DNA from: Bacillota bacterium
Lineage (GTDB): Bacteria > Bacillota > Bacilli > Calditerricolales > Calditerricolaceae
Length of the DNA: 9,889 bases
NCBI GenBank assembly: GCA_017577925.1
Contig: PKQU01000066.1
Span: forward strand, 1-9,889
Direction: 5' to 3'
Positions 1-6,291 of the stretch are shown here, piece after piece; the stretch's first letter is position 1, and the number at the start of each line of letters is the position of its first letter. The notes beneath the pieces were generated by a model that saw only the letters and a program-made list of their open reading frames with translations, did no database searches and was not told the origin of the DNA. A program made the translations under genes and the position numbers.

Positions 1-1
1 C

Positions 2-163
2 CCTTCGCACGGTTCGGAACTCGCCCCCTCTCCCGCCCGAAGCGCCCCGCAAGAGGTGCGGCGCGCCCAACGCCGCGCGCGCCTGCTTTTGGTGCCGTTT
101 TTGATGGCGGTCTATTTCCTCGGCCTCTCGCTGGGCCTGCTCTATTTCTTCGAGCAAACCTGA
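2..163 (+). CDS. 3' end of a small membrane protein gene (partial, unidentified)
   Basis: An open frame enters from the left edge and runs 53 codons to a TGA at 161-163. The visible part starts with a Pro/Ser/Ala-rich stretch, then an Arg-rich segment (EVRRAQRRARL, residues 19-29). A hydrophobic segment of about 22 residues follows (LLLVPFLMAVYF... to ...LLYFF) and the tail is a short polar EQT. Basic residues just before one transmembrane helix predict an inside-to-outside orientation with a very short external tail. The reading frame ends just before a strong terminator at 173-208, as expected for a real gene end. It is convergent with oppF. I do not recognise the family, and too little is present to assign one. 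That it is coding is likely but not proven, because GC-rich DNA gives long open frames by chance. Confidence 0.55.
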   Translation, partial: PSHGSELAPSPARSAPQEVRRAQRRARLLLVPFLMAVYFLGLSLGLLYFFEQT

Positions 164-172
164 TGATGCGAC

Positions 173-208
173 GAAAAAGCCGTGGGTTGCACGACCCACG
201 GCTTTTTC
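173..208. terminator. Bidirectional rho-independent terminator between convergent genes
   Basis: A perfect 15-bp inverted repeat (173-187 with 194-208) encloses a 6-nt loop (tgcacg). The stem core is GCCGTGGGT/ACCCACGGC and its outer ends are an A5 tract on the left and a T5 tract on the right. Transcripts from either strand therefore end with a GC-rich stem followed by a U run. It lies 9 nt after the stop codon of the plus-strand partial gene and 13 nt after the stop codon of oppF, so it can end both. Confidence 0.92.
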
Positions 209-221
209 ATGCTCTCTGCGC

Positions 222-1220
222 CTACGCGTACAGGTGGCAAGCCACCCAGTGCCCGGGTTCCACCTCTTTCCACACCGGCTCCATCTCGGCGCAGACCGGC
301 TTGGCCTTGGGGCAGCGCGTGCGGAACCGGCAGCCGCTCGGCGGGTTGATCGGGCTAGGTACATCCCCCTGGAGGATGATGCGCTCCCGCGTGCGCTCGA
401 CGCGCGGATCGGGGATGGGGATGGCCGACAACAGCGCTTCGGTATACGGATGCAGCGGGTTCTCGTACAGCCGCTCGCTTTCCGTCAGCTCGACGAGTGT
501 GCCCAGATACATTACGCCCACGCGATCGCTGATGTATTTGACCATCGACAGGTCGTGGGCGATGAAGAGGTAGGTGAGCCCCTTCTCCCGCTGCAGGCGT
601 TTCATCAGGTTGACCACCTGGGCCTGAATGGAGACGTCGAGGGCCGAAATTGGCTCGTCGGCGATGATGAAGTCGGGTTCCACGGCAAGGGCGCGGGCGA
701 TGCCGATGCGCTGGCGCTGGCCGCCGGAAAACTCGTGGGGGAAGCGGCTGGCATGTTCCTTGTTCAAGCCGACCGTCTCCAGAAGCTCGTACACACGCTC
801 CATCCGCTCCTTACCCGAGGCCAGGCCGTGGATGTCCAGCCCCTCGGCAATGATGTCGGCCACGGTCATGCGCGGATTGAGCGACGCATAGGGGTCCTGG
901 AAAATCATCTGCATCTCGCGGCGGAAGCGCTTCAGCTCGGCCCCCTTCAGCTTGTGGACGTTCTTCCCCTTGAACAACACCTCGCCGTCCGTGGCGTCGT
1001 ACAGGCGGATGATCGTCCGGCCGGTCGTCGACTTCCCGCACCCCGACTCGCCGACCAACCCCAGCGTCTCGCCGCGGCGGATGAAAAAGCTGACGTTGTC
1101 GACGGCCTTGAGCACGCCGGTGCGGCCGACACGGAAGTACTTTTTCAGGTTGCGCACCTCGAGAATGATGTCTTGTTGCGGCGCTTGCGCCACCTTCGAC
1201 TGCGTGAGCGTCTGCATCAT
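222..1220 (-). CDS. oppF: Oligopeptide ABC transporter ATP-binding protein OppF
   Basis: One of two ATPase subunits that drive peptide import on the cytoplasmic face of the membrane; it pairs with OppD. The protein has 332 residues, normal for the family. Visible motifs are Walker A GESGCGKST (57-65), Q-loop Q108, ABC signature SGGQ (165-168), Walker B IIADEP (185-190) and switch His222. The C-terminal oligopeptide/dipeptide-transporter extension begins near residue 255 (NPLHPYTEALL). It holds four cysteines, C297, C303, C310 and C328, the pattern linked to a [4Fe-4S] cluster in DppD-type ATPases. The ATG overlaps the oppD stop as ATGA. An AAGGGG Shine-Dalgarno lies 7 nt before the first of two adjacent ATGs, which supports the start used. 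It is the last gene of the operon and ends at a terminator. Assignment as OppF rather than OppD rests on gene order and on the sequence YLFIAHDLSMVKYISDRV. A DppF-like dipeptide role cannot be excluded. Confidence 0.95.
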   Translation of the reverse strand: MMQTLTQSKVAQAPQQDIILEVRNLKKYFRVGRTGVLKAVDNVSFFIRRGETLGLVGESGCGKSTTGRTIIRLYDATDGEVLFKGKNVHKLKGAELKRFRREMQMIFQDPYASLNPRMTVADIIAEGLDIHGLASGKERMERVYELLETVGLNKEHASRFPHEFSGGQRQRIGIARALAVEPDFIIADEPISALDVSIQAQVVNLMKRLQREKGLTYLFIAHDLSMVKYISDRVGVMYLGTLVELTESERLYENPLHPYTEALLSAIPIPDPRVERTRERIILQGDVPSPINPPSGCRFRTRCPKAKPVCAEMEPVWKEVEPGHWVACHLYA

Positions 1221-2230
1221 GCGTTCACCCCTTCCGCCACAAGCGGCCGCTCAACCTTCGGCGCACGCGGGTCCTGCAACCAGCACGAGACGCGGTGCGT
1301 CGCCGAGACGGCCGTCTCTTCGGGCATGTGGTCACGGCACACTTCCATCGCATAGTCACAGCGCGCGCAAAAGGAGCATCCCTTCGGCGGGGCGAAGAGA
1401 TCCGGCGGCGTTCCGGGGATGGGCGCCAACTCTTGCGAACGATCGGCGTCGAGGCGCGGCACCGACCGCAACAGCCCCCAGGTGTAGGGATGCTGCGGGT
1501 TGTAGAAGATCTCGTCGACGGTGCCCTCTTCCACCACCTTGCCGGCGTACATGACGATCACGCGGTCGGCGATGTCGGCCACCACGCCGAGGTCGTGCGT
1601 GATCAGGATGATCGAGGTCCCCGTCTTCCGCTGCAACTCCTTCATGAGGTCGATAATCTGCGCCTGGATCGTCACGTCAAGGGCCGTCGTCGGCTCGTCG
1701 GCAATAAGCAGCTTCGGGTTGCAGGCCAGGGCAATGGCGATCATCACCCGCTGGCGCATCCCGCCGCTGAACTGGTGCGGATACTGCTTGATGCGCGACT
1801 CCGGCTGCGGAATCCCGACAAGGCGCAGCATCTCTACCGCGCGGTCAAGGGCGTCCTTCTTGCTCAGCCCCTGGTGTTTCATCAGGCCTTCGGCGATCTG
1901 CCGCCCGATGGTCATCGTCGGGTTGAGGGAGGTCATCGGATCCTGAAAGATCATCCCGATCTCTTTGCCGCGTACCCGCTGCATCTCTTTTTCCGTCAGC
2001 TTCAGGAGATCACGCCCTTCAAAGAGGATCTCTCCGCTTTTTACGATGCCGGGTGTCAGGCGTATGATGGTCTGCGACGTGACACTCTTGCCGCAGCCCG
2101 ACTCGCCGACGATGGCCACCGTCTCCCCCTTGTACACATGAAAGCTGACGCCGCGCACGGCCTGCACTTCACCGCCGTACGTCTTGAAGGAAACGGCCAA
2201 GTTGCGCACTTCCAGCAGTTTTTCGCGCAT
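1217..2230 (-). CDS. oppD: Oligopeptide ABC transporter ATP-binding protein OppD
   Basis: The second ATPase of the peptide importer, forming the nucleotide-binding heterodimer with OppF. With the start chosen here it has 337 residues. Motifs are Walker A GESGCGKSV (42-50), Q-loop Q96, signature SGGMRQR (155-161), Walker B LLIADEP (174-180) and His212. The C-terminal extension starts at NPQHPYTWGLL (244-254) and carries C285, C291, C298 and C316 with the same spacing as OppF (x5, x6, x17), plus an additional C288. The open frame extends upstream to 2272, but that would overlap oppC by 29 nt. The ATG at 2230 begins the family-typical MREKLLEVRNL, has a perfect AGGAGG 8 nt upstream, and leaves a 13-nt gap after oppC, so it is preferred. 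Its stop overlaps the oppF start, suggesting translational coupling of the two ATPases. Confidence 0.95.
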   Translation of the reverse strand: MREKLLEVRNLAVSFKTYGGEVQAVRGVSFHVYKGETVAIVGESGCGKSVTSQTIIRLTPGIVKSGEILFEGRDLLKLTEKEMQRVRGKEIGMIFQDPMTSLNPTMTIGRQIAEGLMKHQGLSKKDALDRAVEMLRLVGIPQPESRIKQYPHQFSGGMRQRVMIAIALACNPKLLIADEPTTALDVTIQAQIIDLMKELQRKTGTSIILITHDLGVVADIADRVIVMYAGKVVEEGTVDEIFYNPQHPYTWGLLRSVPRLDADRSQELAPIPGTPPDLFAPPKGCSFCARCDYAMEVCRDHMPEETAVSATHRVSCWLQDPRAPKVERPLVAEGVNA

Positions 2231-2243
2231 TTCCTCTCCCTCC

Positions 2244-3185
2244 TCACTTCCGCAGCCGCGGATCGAGCGCATCGCGCAACCCGTCGCCGAACACGTTGAA
2301 GGCGAACATGGTTAGTGAGATGAAGAAGGCCGGGAAGAACAGGCGCCACCAGTGGCCGCTGAAAACCACCCCGAGCGCGTCGCTGGCCATTGTTCCCCAG
2401 CTGGCCATCGGGGCCTGCACGCCGAGGCCCAGAAAGCTCAAAAACGACTCGGCGAAAATGGCCTGGGGAATGGTAAAGGTGAGCTGAACGATGATCACGC
2501 CCATCACGTTGGGAATCAGATGCTTTCGCAAAAGACGTGCCATGTCGGCGCCCAACGTCTGTGCCGCCAGCACAAACTCCTGCTGTTTCACCTGCAAGAT
2601 CTGGCCGCGCACCATGCGGGCCATGCCGACCCAGCCGGTCGCCGCCAGCGCCACGATGATGGGAACAATCCCCGGCTCCATGATCACAAGGAGCAAAATC
2701 ACCACGAGCAGGTACGGGATGCCGTACAGGATGTCGACAATGCGCATCATGATGTTGTCGATGCGCTCGCCGCGCTTGCCCCGCCCGGCCATAAATCCGG
2801 CAATGCCGCCATAGATCACGCCAATGATGAGGTCGAGTAAGGCGGCCACAATGCCCACCGTGAGGGAGATCCGCGCGCCGTACCACGTGCGGGTAAAGAC
2901 GTCGCGACCTAGGTCGTCGGTGCCAAACCAGTGTTCACCCGACGGGGGAAGGTTTTTTCGCAACAGGTCCTGGTGCTCGTAGCTGTACGGGCTCAGGTAA
3001 GGGCCGACGATGGCCATCACCACAAGCAGCAAAATCAACACGAGTCCCGCCATGGCCAGCTTGTTTTGCTTGAGGCGGCGCCACGCGTCCCTCCAGTAGG
3101 TGACCGTGGGGCGGCTGATCTGTTCGGCGTTGAGCTCTCGCCGGTCCAACGGGCGAAACAATTCGTTCGGAACCGTTACGGCCAT
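2244..3185 (-). CDS. oppC: Oligopeptide ABC transporter permease OppC
   Basis: Inner-membrane permease that forms the translocation pore with OppB. It has 313 residues. The cytoplasmic N-terminus (about 1-42) leads into the OppC-type first helix (about 43-62). Next comes the extracytoplasmic segment with the family motif HWFGTDDLGRDVFTR (about 85-99), then five further hydrophobic segments. The EAA coupling loop that contacts the ATPase is at about 203-226 (EFVLAAQTLGAD... to LIPN). The C-terminus GDGLRDALDPRLRK is typical. The frame also has a TTG six nt upstream at 3191, but the AGGAGG on this strand sits only 1 nt before that TTG. It sits 7 nt before the ATG at 3185, so the ATG is the likely start. 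The gene starts 2 nt after the oppB stop, and its Shine-Dalgarno lies inside the oppB end, indicating coupled translation. Confidence 0.95.
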   Translation of the reverse strand: MAVTVPNELFRPLDRRELNAEQISRPTVTYWRDAWRRLKQNKLAMAGLVLILLLVVMAIVGPYLSPYSYEHQDLLRKNLPPSGEHWFGTDDLGRDVFTRTWYGARISLTVGIVAALLDLIIGVIYGGIAGFMAGRGKRGERIDNIMMRIVDILYGIPYLLVVILLLVIMEPGIVPIIVALAATGWVGMARMVRGQILQVKQQEFVLAAQTLGADMARLLRKHLIPNVMGVIIVQLTFTIPQAIFAESFLSFLGLGVQAPMASWGTMASDALGVVFSGHWWRLFFPAFFISLTMFAFNVFGDGLRDALDPRLRK

Positions 3186-3187
3186 CG

Positions 3188-4120
3188 TCAATCCTCCTCG
3201 CTCGCCAGCTTGATGCGCGGATCGACCAGGGTGTAGGCGAGGTCGACCAGCAGCATCATCACGACCAGAATGGCGCTGTAAAAGATGGTCGTACCCATGA
3301 TCATGGGGTAATCGCGGTTGACGATGCTTTCCACGAAGTACTTGCCCAATCCCGGTATCGCGAAGATCTTTTCGATAACAAAGGTTCCCGTGAGAATGGC
3401 GGCCAACAGAGGCCCCAAATAGGTGATCACGGGCATCAGCGCGTTGCGCAAGGCATGTCGGAAGACGGTTGCCGGCTGGGAAAGTCCCTTTGCTTTGGCC
3501 GTACGAATGTAATCCTGCCCCAACACGTCCAGCATGCTCGAGCGGGTGAAGCGGGCAATCACGGCGAGGGGCCCGAGGGAAAGCGCAACCGCCGGCAGGA
3601 TCATGTGCTCAAACGTGCCCCACTGCGCAACAGGTAGAAATTTCCATTTCAAACCGAAGTATTTTTGCAACAGCGGGGCCATGACAAAGCTGGGAACGGA
3701 AATCCCCAAAACGGCGACGGCGGTGGCCGCATTGTCCAGCCATGAACCATGACGCAGCGCAGCCAGAACGCCGAGCAAAATCCCGACGACAAGCGCAAGC
3801 ACCACAGCCGCCAACCCCAACTGGAATGAAACCGGGAAGCCGTCGGCGATGACGTCGTTTACCGTTCGCGTATCCGACTTGATGGACGGGCCCATATCGA
3901 GCATCAGGAGATTTTTCAGGTACAGCACGTACTGCACCGGCAAGGGTTCGTCCAAATGGTACTTGGCCCGCAGGTTTTTCAGAATCGGTTCAGGATACTT
4001 CTTTCCGTCTTGACTGAAGGGATCGCCGGGAATGCTGTGCATGAGAATAAACGTCAACGTGACGATGAGCCACAGTGTCAGGAGCATCCAGCCCAGCCGT
4101 TTTAGAAGGTAGCGCAACAT
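3188..4120 (-). CDS. oppB: Oligopeptide ABC transporter permease OppB
   Basis: Inner-membrane permease partner of OppC. It has 310 residues with about six hydrophobic segments (about 9-27, 100-122, 133-152, 174-190, 231-250, 277-298). It opens with the OppB/DppB hallmark MLRYLLKRLGWML, and the first helix is followed by the family motif PGDPF (31-35). The EAA coupling loop is at about 203-230 (DYIRTAKAKGLS... to ALMP), and the C-terminus has the typical LVDPRIK. A GTG at 4129 would add three residues but lies directly on the GGAG Shine-Dalgarno. The ATG at 4120 has GGAG 8 nt upstream and gives the conventional N-terminus, so it is chosen. The 130 nt between oppA and this gene contain paired palindromes, which may set a lower expression of the permease relative to the binding protein. 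Confidence 0.95.
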   Translation of the reverse strand: MLRYLLKRLGWMLLTLWLIVTLTFILMHSIPGDPFSQDGKKYPEPILKNLRAKYHLDEPLPVQYVLYLKNLLMLDMGPSIKSDTRTVNDVIADGFPVSFQLGLAAVVLALVVGILLGVLAALRHGSWLDNAATAVAVLGISVPSFVMAPLLQKYFGLKWKFLPVAQWGTFEHMILPAVALSLGPLAVIARFTRSSMLDVLGQDYIRTAKAKGLSQPATVFRHALRNALMPVITYLGPLLAAILTGTFVIEKIFAIPGLGKYFVESIVNRDYPMIMGTTIFYSAILVVMMLLVDLAYTLVDPRIKLASEED

Positions 4121-4175
4121 GGGCAACACTCCGTTTCAACCGGTATATTCTTCAGAACACCCGCAATCGGAACAA

Positions 4176-4205
4176 GAGGTATACCCCGAAGGAGAGGTAT
4201 ACCTC
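4176..4205 (-). promoter_or_regulatory. oppA-oppB intercistronic hairpin / paired palindrome
   Basis: Two copies of the self-complementary GGTATACC lie 18 bp apart (4178-4185 and 4196-4203). The right copy extends to a perfect 12-bp palindrome, GAGGTATACCTC, at 4194-4205. Together they can also form one hairpin: GAGGTATACC (4176-4185), a 10-nt loop, and GGTATACCTC (4196-4205). No convincing U tract follows on the minus strand, so this is not a clear terminator. In binding-protein-dependent transporters such hairpins often protect the upstream receptor mRNA and reduce read-through into the permease genes; that role is inferred here. A DNA operator is the alternative reading. Confidence 0.5.
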
Positions 4206-4250
4206 AAATTCGTCCACCGGTATTCGTACACAGGTTAGATGCCGACTCGC

Positions 4251-5900
4251 TTACTGCTTGCCTTCGATCCAGGCACGGCTGAAGTCCGTTTCCATGATCA
4301 CGTTGCGTACGGCGCCCTTCACGTACGGCTTCTCCATGTATACACGCGTATAGAAGTAGATCGGCGCGATCGGCATTTCGTCGATCAGGATCTTTTCGGC
4401 CTCTTGCATCGCCTTGGTCCGCTCGGCCTGGTCGTTCGACGACTTCGCCTTCTCGATCAGCTCGTCGTACGTCTTGTTCGACCACTTCGGATAGTTGTTG
4501 CCGCTGCCCGTCACGAACAGGTCCATGAAGGTCATCGCGTCGATGTAGTCGCCGATCCAGCCCATGCGGCCAACCTGGAACTTGCCTTGGTCGATGGAAT
4601 CGAGGAAAACTTGCCATTCTTCGTTCGAGAGTTTCACCTCGATCCCCAGGTTCTGCTTCCACATCTGCTGGATGGCTTCGGCGATCTTCTGATGGCCTTG
4701 GTTCGTGTTGAACTTGTACTCGATCGGCGGCAGTTTTTTCAGGCCAAGCTCCTGCAGCCCTTCCTGCAGCAGTTTCTTCGCCGTTTCGACGTCGTTGTCC
4801 TTGAAGAGATCACCTTGCTCTTTGCGAAAGTCGTCCTGGACACCCGGCGCCCCCGGCGGAACAAAGCCGAGCGCCGGAACCTGACCCCCTTGCAGCACGT
4901 TTTCCACAAGCAGCTTGCGGTCGATGGCCAACGCGAGGGCCTTGCGGATCTTCGCGTTGCTCAGGATTTTATCCTTCGTGTTGAACACGAGGTAGTAGGT
5001 CCCAAAGTAGGGCGACACCTTCGCCTTGCCTTCATCGATCAGCTGTTTCGTCAAATCGGTCGGCGGAGCCGCCACGTCGAGCTGACCGGTTTCAAACATC
5101 TGGTATTCCGTGTTCTCGTCGTTGACCATGGCCATATTGATCTGTTCCAATTTCACTTCGTTGGCGGCCCAGTAATTCGGGTTCTTCTTCAGGACAATCT
5201 TGGAGTCGTGCACCCACTCGGCGAGCACGAACGGTCCGTTGCTCACGTAGGTAGACGCTTCTTTATGCCAGTTGGGGTTCTTTTCGTCCACGTGCTTCGG
5301 AATCGGGAACAACGCGTAGAACGCCGTCAAGCTGAGGAAGTACGGCGTCGGCTTTTCCAGCGTCACCTGCAGCGTGTGATCGTCGAACGCCTTCACGCCG
5401 ACGTCATCGGCTTTCGCTTTGCCCTCGTTATACTCCTGGCCGTTCTTCAGGTAGTACAGCTGATACGCGTAGTCCGCAGCGGAATTCGGGTCGAGAAGCT
5501 TCTTCCACGCATATTCAAAATCGTGGGCCGTCACCGGCTGCCCGTCGCTCCACTTTGCGTCTTTGCGCAGGTGGAACGTGTACGTGAGGCCATCGTCCGA
5601 AACCTCCCATTTCTCGGCGATCCCCGGCTTCACTTCGCCGTTTTCTCCGAGGCGTGTCAAGCCTTCCATGACGTGGATGAGCACTTGGCCCGACGTAGAG
5701 TCCGTCGCTTTGGTCGGAAGCAGCGACGGCGGCTCCGTATGAATGTTTAGGTTGAGCACCTGCGGCTCCGACGATTTCGCGTCGCCACCGCTGGACTGCC
5801 CGCCCTGCTGTGCGGTCTCCGTGGAACCGCACCCGGCAAGGGCCAAGCTGGTCACGAGGAAAAGAGACAGAAGCGATGCAAGCCATTTGCGCTTGCCCAT
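4251..5900 (-). CDS. oppA: Oligopeptide-binding lipoprotein OppA
   Basis: Extracytoplasmic peptide receptor that delivers oligopeptides to OppBC; in Gram-positives it is anchored as a lipoprotein. It has 549 residues, usual for the SBP_bac_5 family. The signal peptide has a basic start (MGKRK), a hydrophobic core (6-22) and a lipobox LAGC (21-24), so C24 is the predicted lipidated cysteine. A Ser/Gly/Gln-rich linker (25-46) follows. The family signature region spans about 90-138 (VKPGIAEKWEVSDDGLTY... to AWKKLLDP), with NPNYW at 240-244 and the C-terminal ARAWIEGKQ-like end. A TTG at 5909 would add three residues, but it lies 1 nt after the GGGGG Shine-Dalgarno. The ATG at 5900 has AAAGGGGG 10 nt upstream and gives a standard signal peptide. 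It is the first gene of the operon. Specificity (oligo- versus dipeptide, or another SBP_bac_5 ligand) cannot be read from sequence alone, but the length and neighbours favour oligopeptides. Confidence 0.94.
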   Translation of the reverse strand: MGKRKWLASLLSLFLVTSLALAGCGSTETAQQGGQSSGGDAKSSEPQVLNLNIHTEPPSLLPTKATDSTSGQVLIHVMEGLTRLGENGEVKPGIAEKWEVSDDGLTYTFHLRKDAKWSDGQPVTAHDFEYAWKKLLDPNSAADYAYQLYYLKNGQEYNEGKAKADDVGVKAFDDHTLQVTLEKPTPYFLSLTAFYALFPIPKHVDEKNPNWHKEASTYVSNGPFVLAEWVHDSKIVLKKNPNYWAANEVKLEQINMAMVNDENTEYQMFETGQLDVAAPPTDLTKQLIDEGKAKVSPYFGTYYLVFNTKDKILSNAKIRKALALAIDRKLLVENVLQGGQVPALGFVPPGAPGVQDDFRKEQGDLFKDNDVETAKKLLQEGLQELGLKKLPPIEYKFNTNQGHQKIAEAIQQMWKQNLGIEVKLSNEEWQVFLDSIDQGKFQVGRMGWIGDYIDAMTFMDLFVTGSGNNYPKWSNKTYDELIEKAKSSNDQAERTKAMQEAEKILIDEMPIAPIYFYTRVYMEKPYVKGAVRNVIMETDFSRAWIEGKQ

Positions 5901-5940
5901 GTGAAGCAAACCCCCTTTGTCCTTGGTGTTCTATGGTCAG

Positions 5941-5959
5941 GGCTGCACCGCGGGCAGCC
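5941..5959 (-). promoter_or_regulatory. Small hairpin upstream of the oppA ribosome binding site
   Basis: GGCTGC (5941-5946) and GCAGCC (5954-5959) form a 6-bp GC-rich stem with a 7-nt loop. On the minus strand it lies about 20 nt before the AAAGGGGG of oppA, so it would sit in the 5' untranslated region. It could influence mRNA stability or ribosome access; there is no direct evidence for either. Confidence 0.35.
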
Positions 5960-6012
5960 GAAGACCCCTACCGGTTTTCTCAATTCCGAAAAACGAAGGA
6001 TCCGAAAGAATC

Positions 6013-6030
6013 GATTCAAGTGTCTGAATC
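6013..6030. repeat. Short inverted repeat in the opp leader
   Basis: GATTCA (6013-6018) and TGAATC (6025-6030) are perfect inverted arms around a 6-bp spacer. The spacing and position, about 30 bp downstream of the candidate -10, would fit an operator for a dimeric regulator or a weak RNA hairpin. Six-base arms can occur by chance, so this is a tentative site. Confidence 0.3.
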
Positions 6031-6059
6031 CCCCACGAGTTGAAAATGCACTACTTTCT

Positions 6060-6088
6060 ACTCTACCGGTTTGGCCACCGTCATACAA
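6060..6088 (-). promoter_or_regulatory. Candidate sigma-A promoter for the opp operon
   Basis: On the minus strand, TTGTAT (6088-6083) and TAGAGT (6065-6060) are separated by 17 bp. Each matches the consensus at four of six positions, so the promoter is weak. It lies about 160 bp upstream of the oppA start and is the best pair I could find in the gap. An ACCGGT palindrome (6065-6070) abuts the -10, which would suit repression. Confidence 0.3.
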
Positions 6089-6120
6089 GACCGATTTCTT
6101 ACAAATTCGCGTCATTTTTC

Positions 6121-6197
6121 TCCCTCGTTTGGTGCAAGAGCGTTTCCCAAGCCCACAAACGGCTTCTTCCGTAAACGCTCACAACCAAGGCGAGGGA
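6121..6197. other. Long imperfect hairpin (structured element of unknown function)
   Basis: Four nested complementary blocks share one axis: 6121-6127 (TCCCTCG) with 6191-6197 (CGAGGGA); 6129-6133 (TTGGT) with 6184-6188 (ACCAA); 6138-6145 (GAGCGTTT) with 6173-6180 (AAACGCTC); and 6149-6153 (AAGCC) with 6161-6165 (GGCTT), closing a 7-nt loop. That gives 25 base pairs separated by small internal loops in 77 nt, which is hard to explain by chance. Neither strand has a U tract after it, so it is not a plain terminator. It could be a structured leader RNA, a small RNA, a mobile palindromic repeat or a cruciform regulatory site. No known family is recognised. Confidence 0.55.
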
Positions 6198-6232
6198 CAC
6201 ACCAGCCTTCCGCATTCCTCCCCGGTCAAAAA

Positions 6233-6279
6233 CGGCCCCAAAAAACCGGAAACGGGGCCGAATGCCCGGCCCCGTTTCC
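6233..6279 (-). terminator. Rho-independent terminator of citZ-icd-mdh, with an overlapping alternative fold
   Basis: On the minus strand a perfect 13-bp stem (6279-6267 with 6260-6248), with a 6-nt loop, begins 12 nt after the mdh stop. It is followed by GG and a U6 tract (6245-6240). The 3' arm can instead pair with a further copy of its complement: CGGCCCC (6260-6254 on the minus strand) with GGGGCCG (6239-6233), followed by a U5 tract (6232-6228). The two folds are mutually exclusive, so this may be a two-step or fail-safe terminator. Confidence 0.9.
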
Positions 6280-6291
6280 TCTTCGCTCCTT

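Larger units (their letters stand above)
5901..6239. other. Intergenic and leader region between the mdh terminator and oppA
   Basis: About 340 bp with no supported protein gene. Read on the minus strand it contains, in order, a long imperfect hairpin (6197-6121), a weak sigma-A-like promoter (6088-6060), an ACCGGT site overlapping the -10, an inverted repeat (6030-6013), a second ACCGGT site (5977-5968), a 6-bp hairpin (5959-5941) and the oppA Shine-Dalgarno. It is more AT-rich in parts than the flanking genes. It must contain the opp promoter, unless opp is transcribed by read-through from mdh, which the strong terminator makes unlikely. Confidence 0.75.

Noticed and set aside
234..2299. 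Long plus-strand frames (234-1355 and 1295-2299) opposite oppF and oppD
   Set aside because: They mirror the ATPase genes codon for codon and show no domain of their own. The opposite strand has full ABC ATPase motifs.
4239..5750. 503-codon plus-strand open frame antisense to oppA
   Set aside because: It lies opposite a clear oppA, has a His/Arg/Val-rich composition typical of antisense frames in GC-rich DNA, and has no recognisable domain. I judge it a shadow frame.
5935..5960. T-box-like string AGGGCTGCACCGCG on the plus strand upstream of oppA
   Set aside because: It matches 12 of 14 positions of AGGGTGGNACCGCG, but it is on the strand opposite to oppA, has no plus-strand gene downstream and no stem I or terminator. 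I think it is coincidence created by the small hairpin at 5941-5959.
5960..6060. CodY-like boxes in the opp leader
   Set aside because: Opp operons in Bacilli are often CodY targets, but the best alignments to AATTTTCWGAAAATT here match only about 8 of 15 positions, which is no better than chance.
5852..6115. 87-codon minus-strand frame starting at 6115 in the opp leader, overlapping oppA
   Set aside because: It has a possible GGGAG 4 nt before ATG, but it overlaps the oppA start in another frame, looks like random sequence, and lacks any domain. A leader peptide is not supported.
6099..6215. 38-codon minus-strand frame starting at ATG 6215 (MRKAGVSLALVV...)
   Set aside because: The GGAGG is only 1 nt from the ATG, too close to work, and most of the frame is the long hairpin. 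It is probably not translated.
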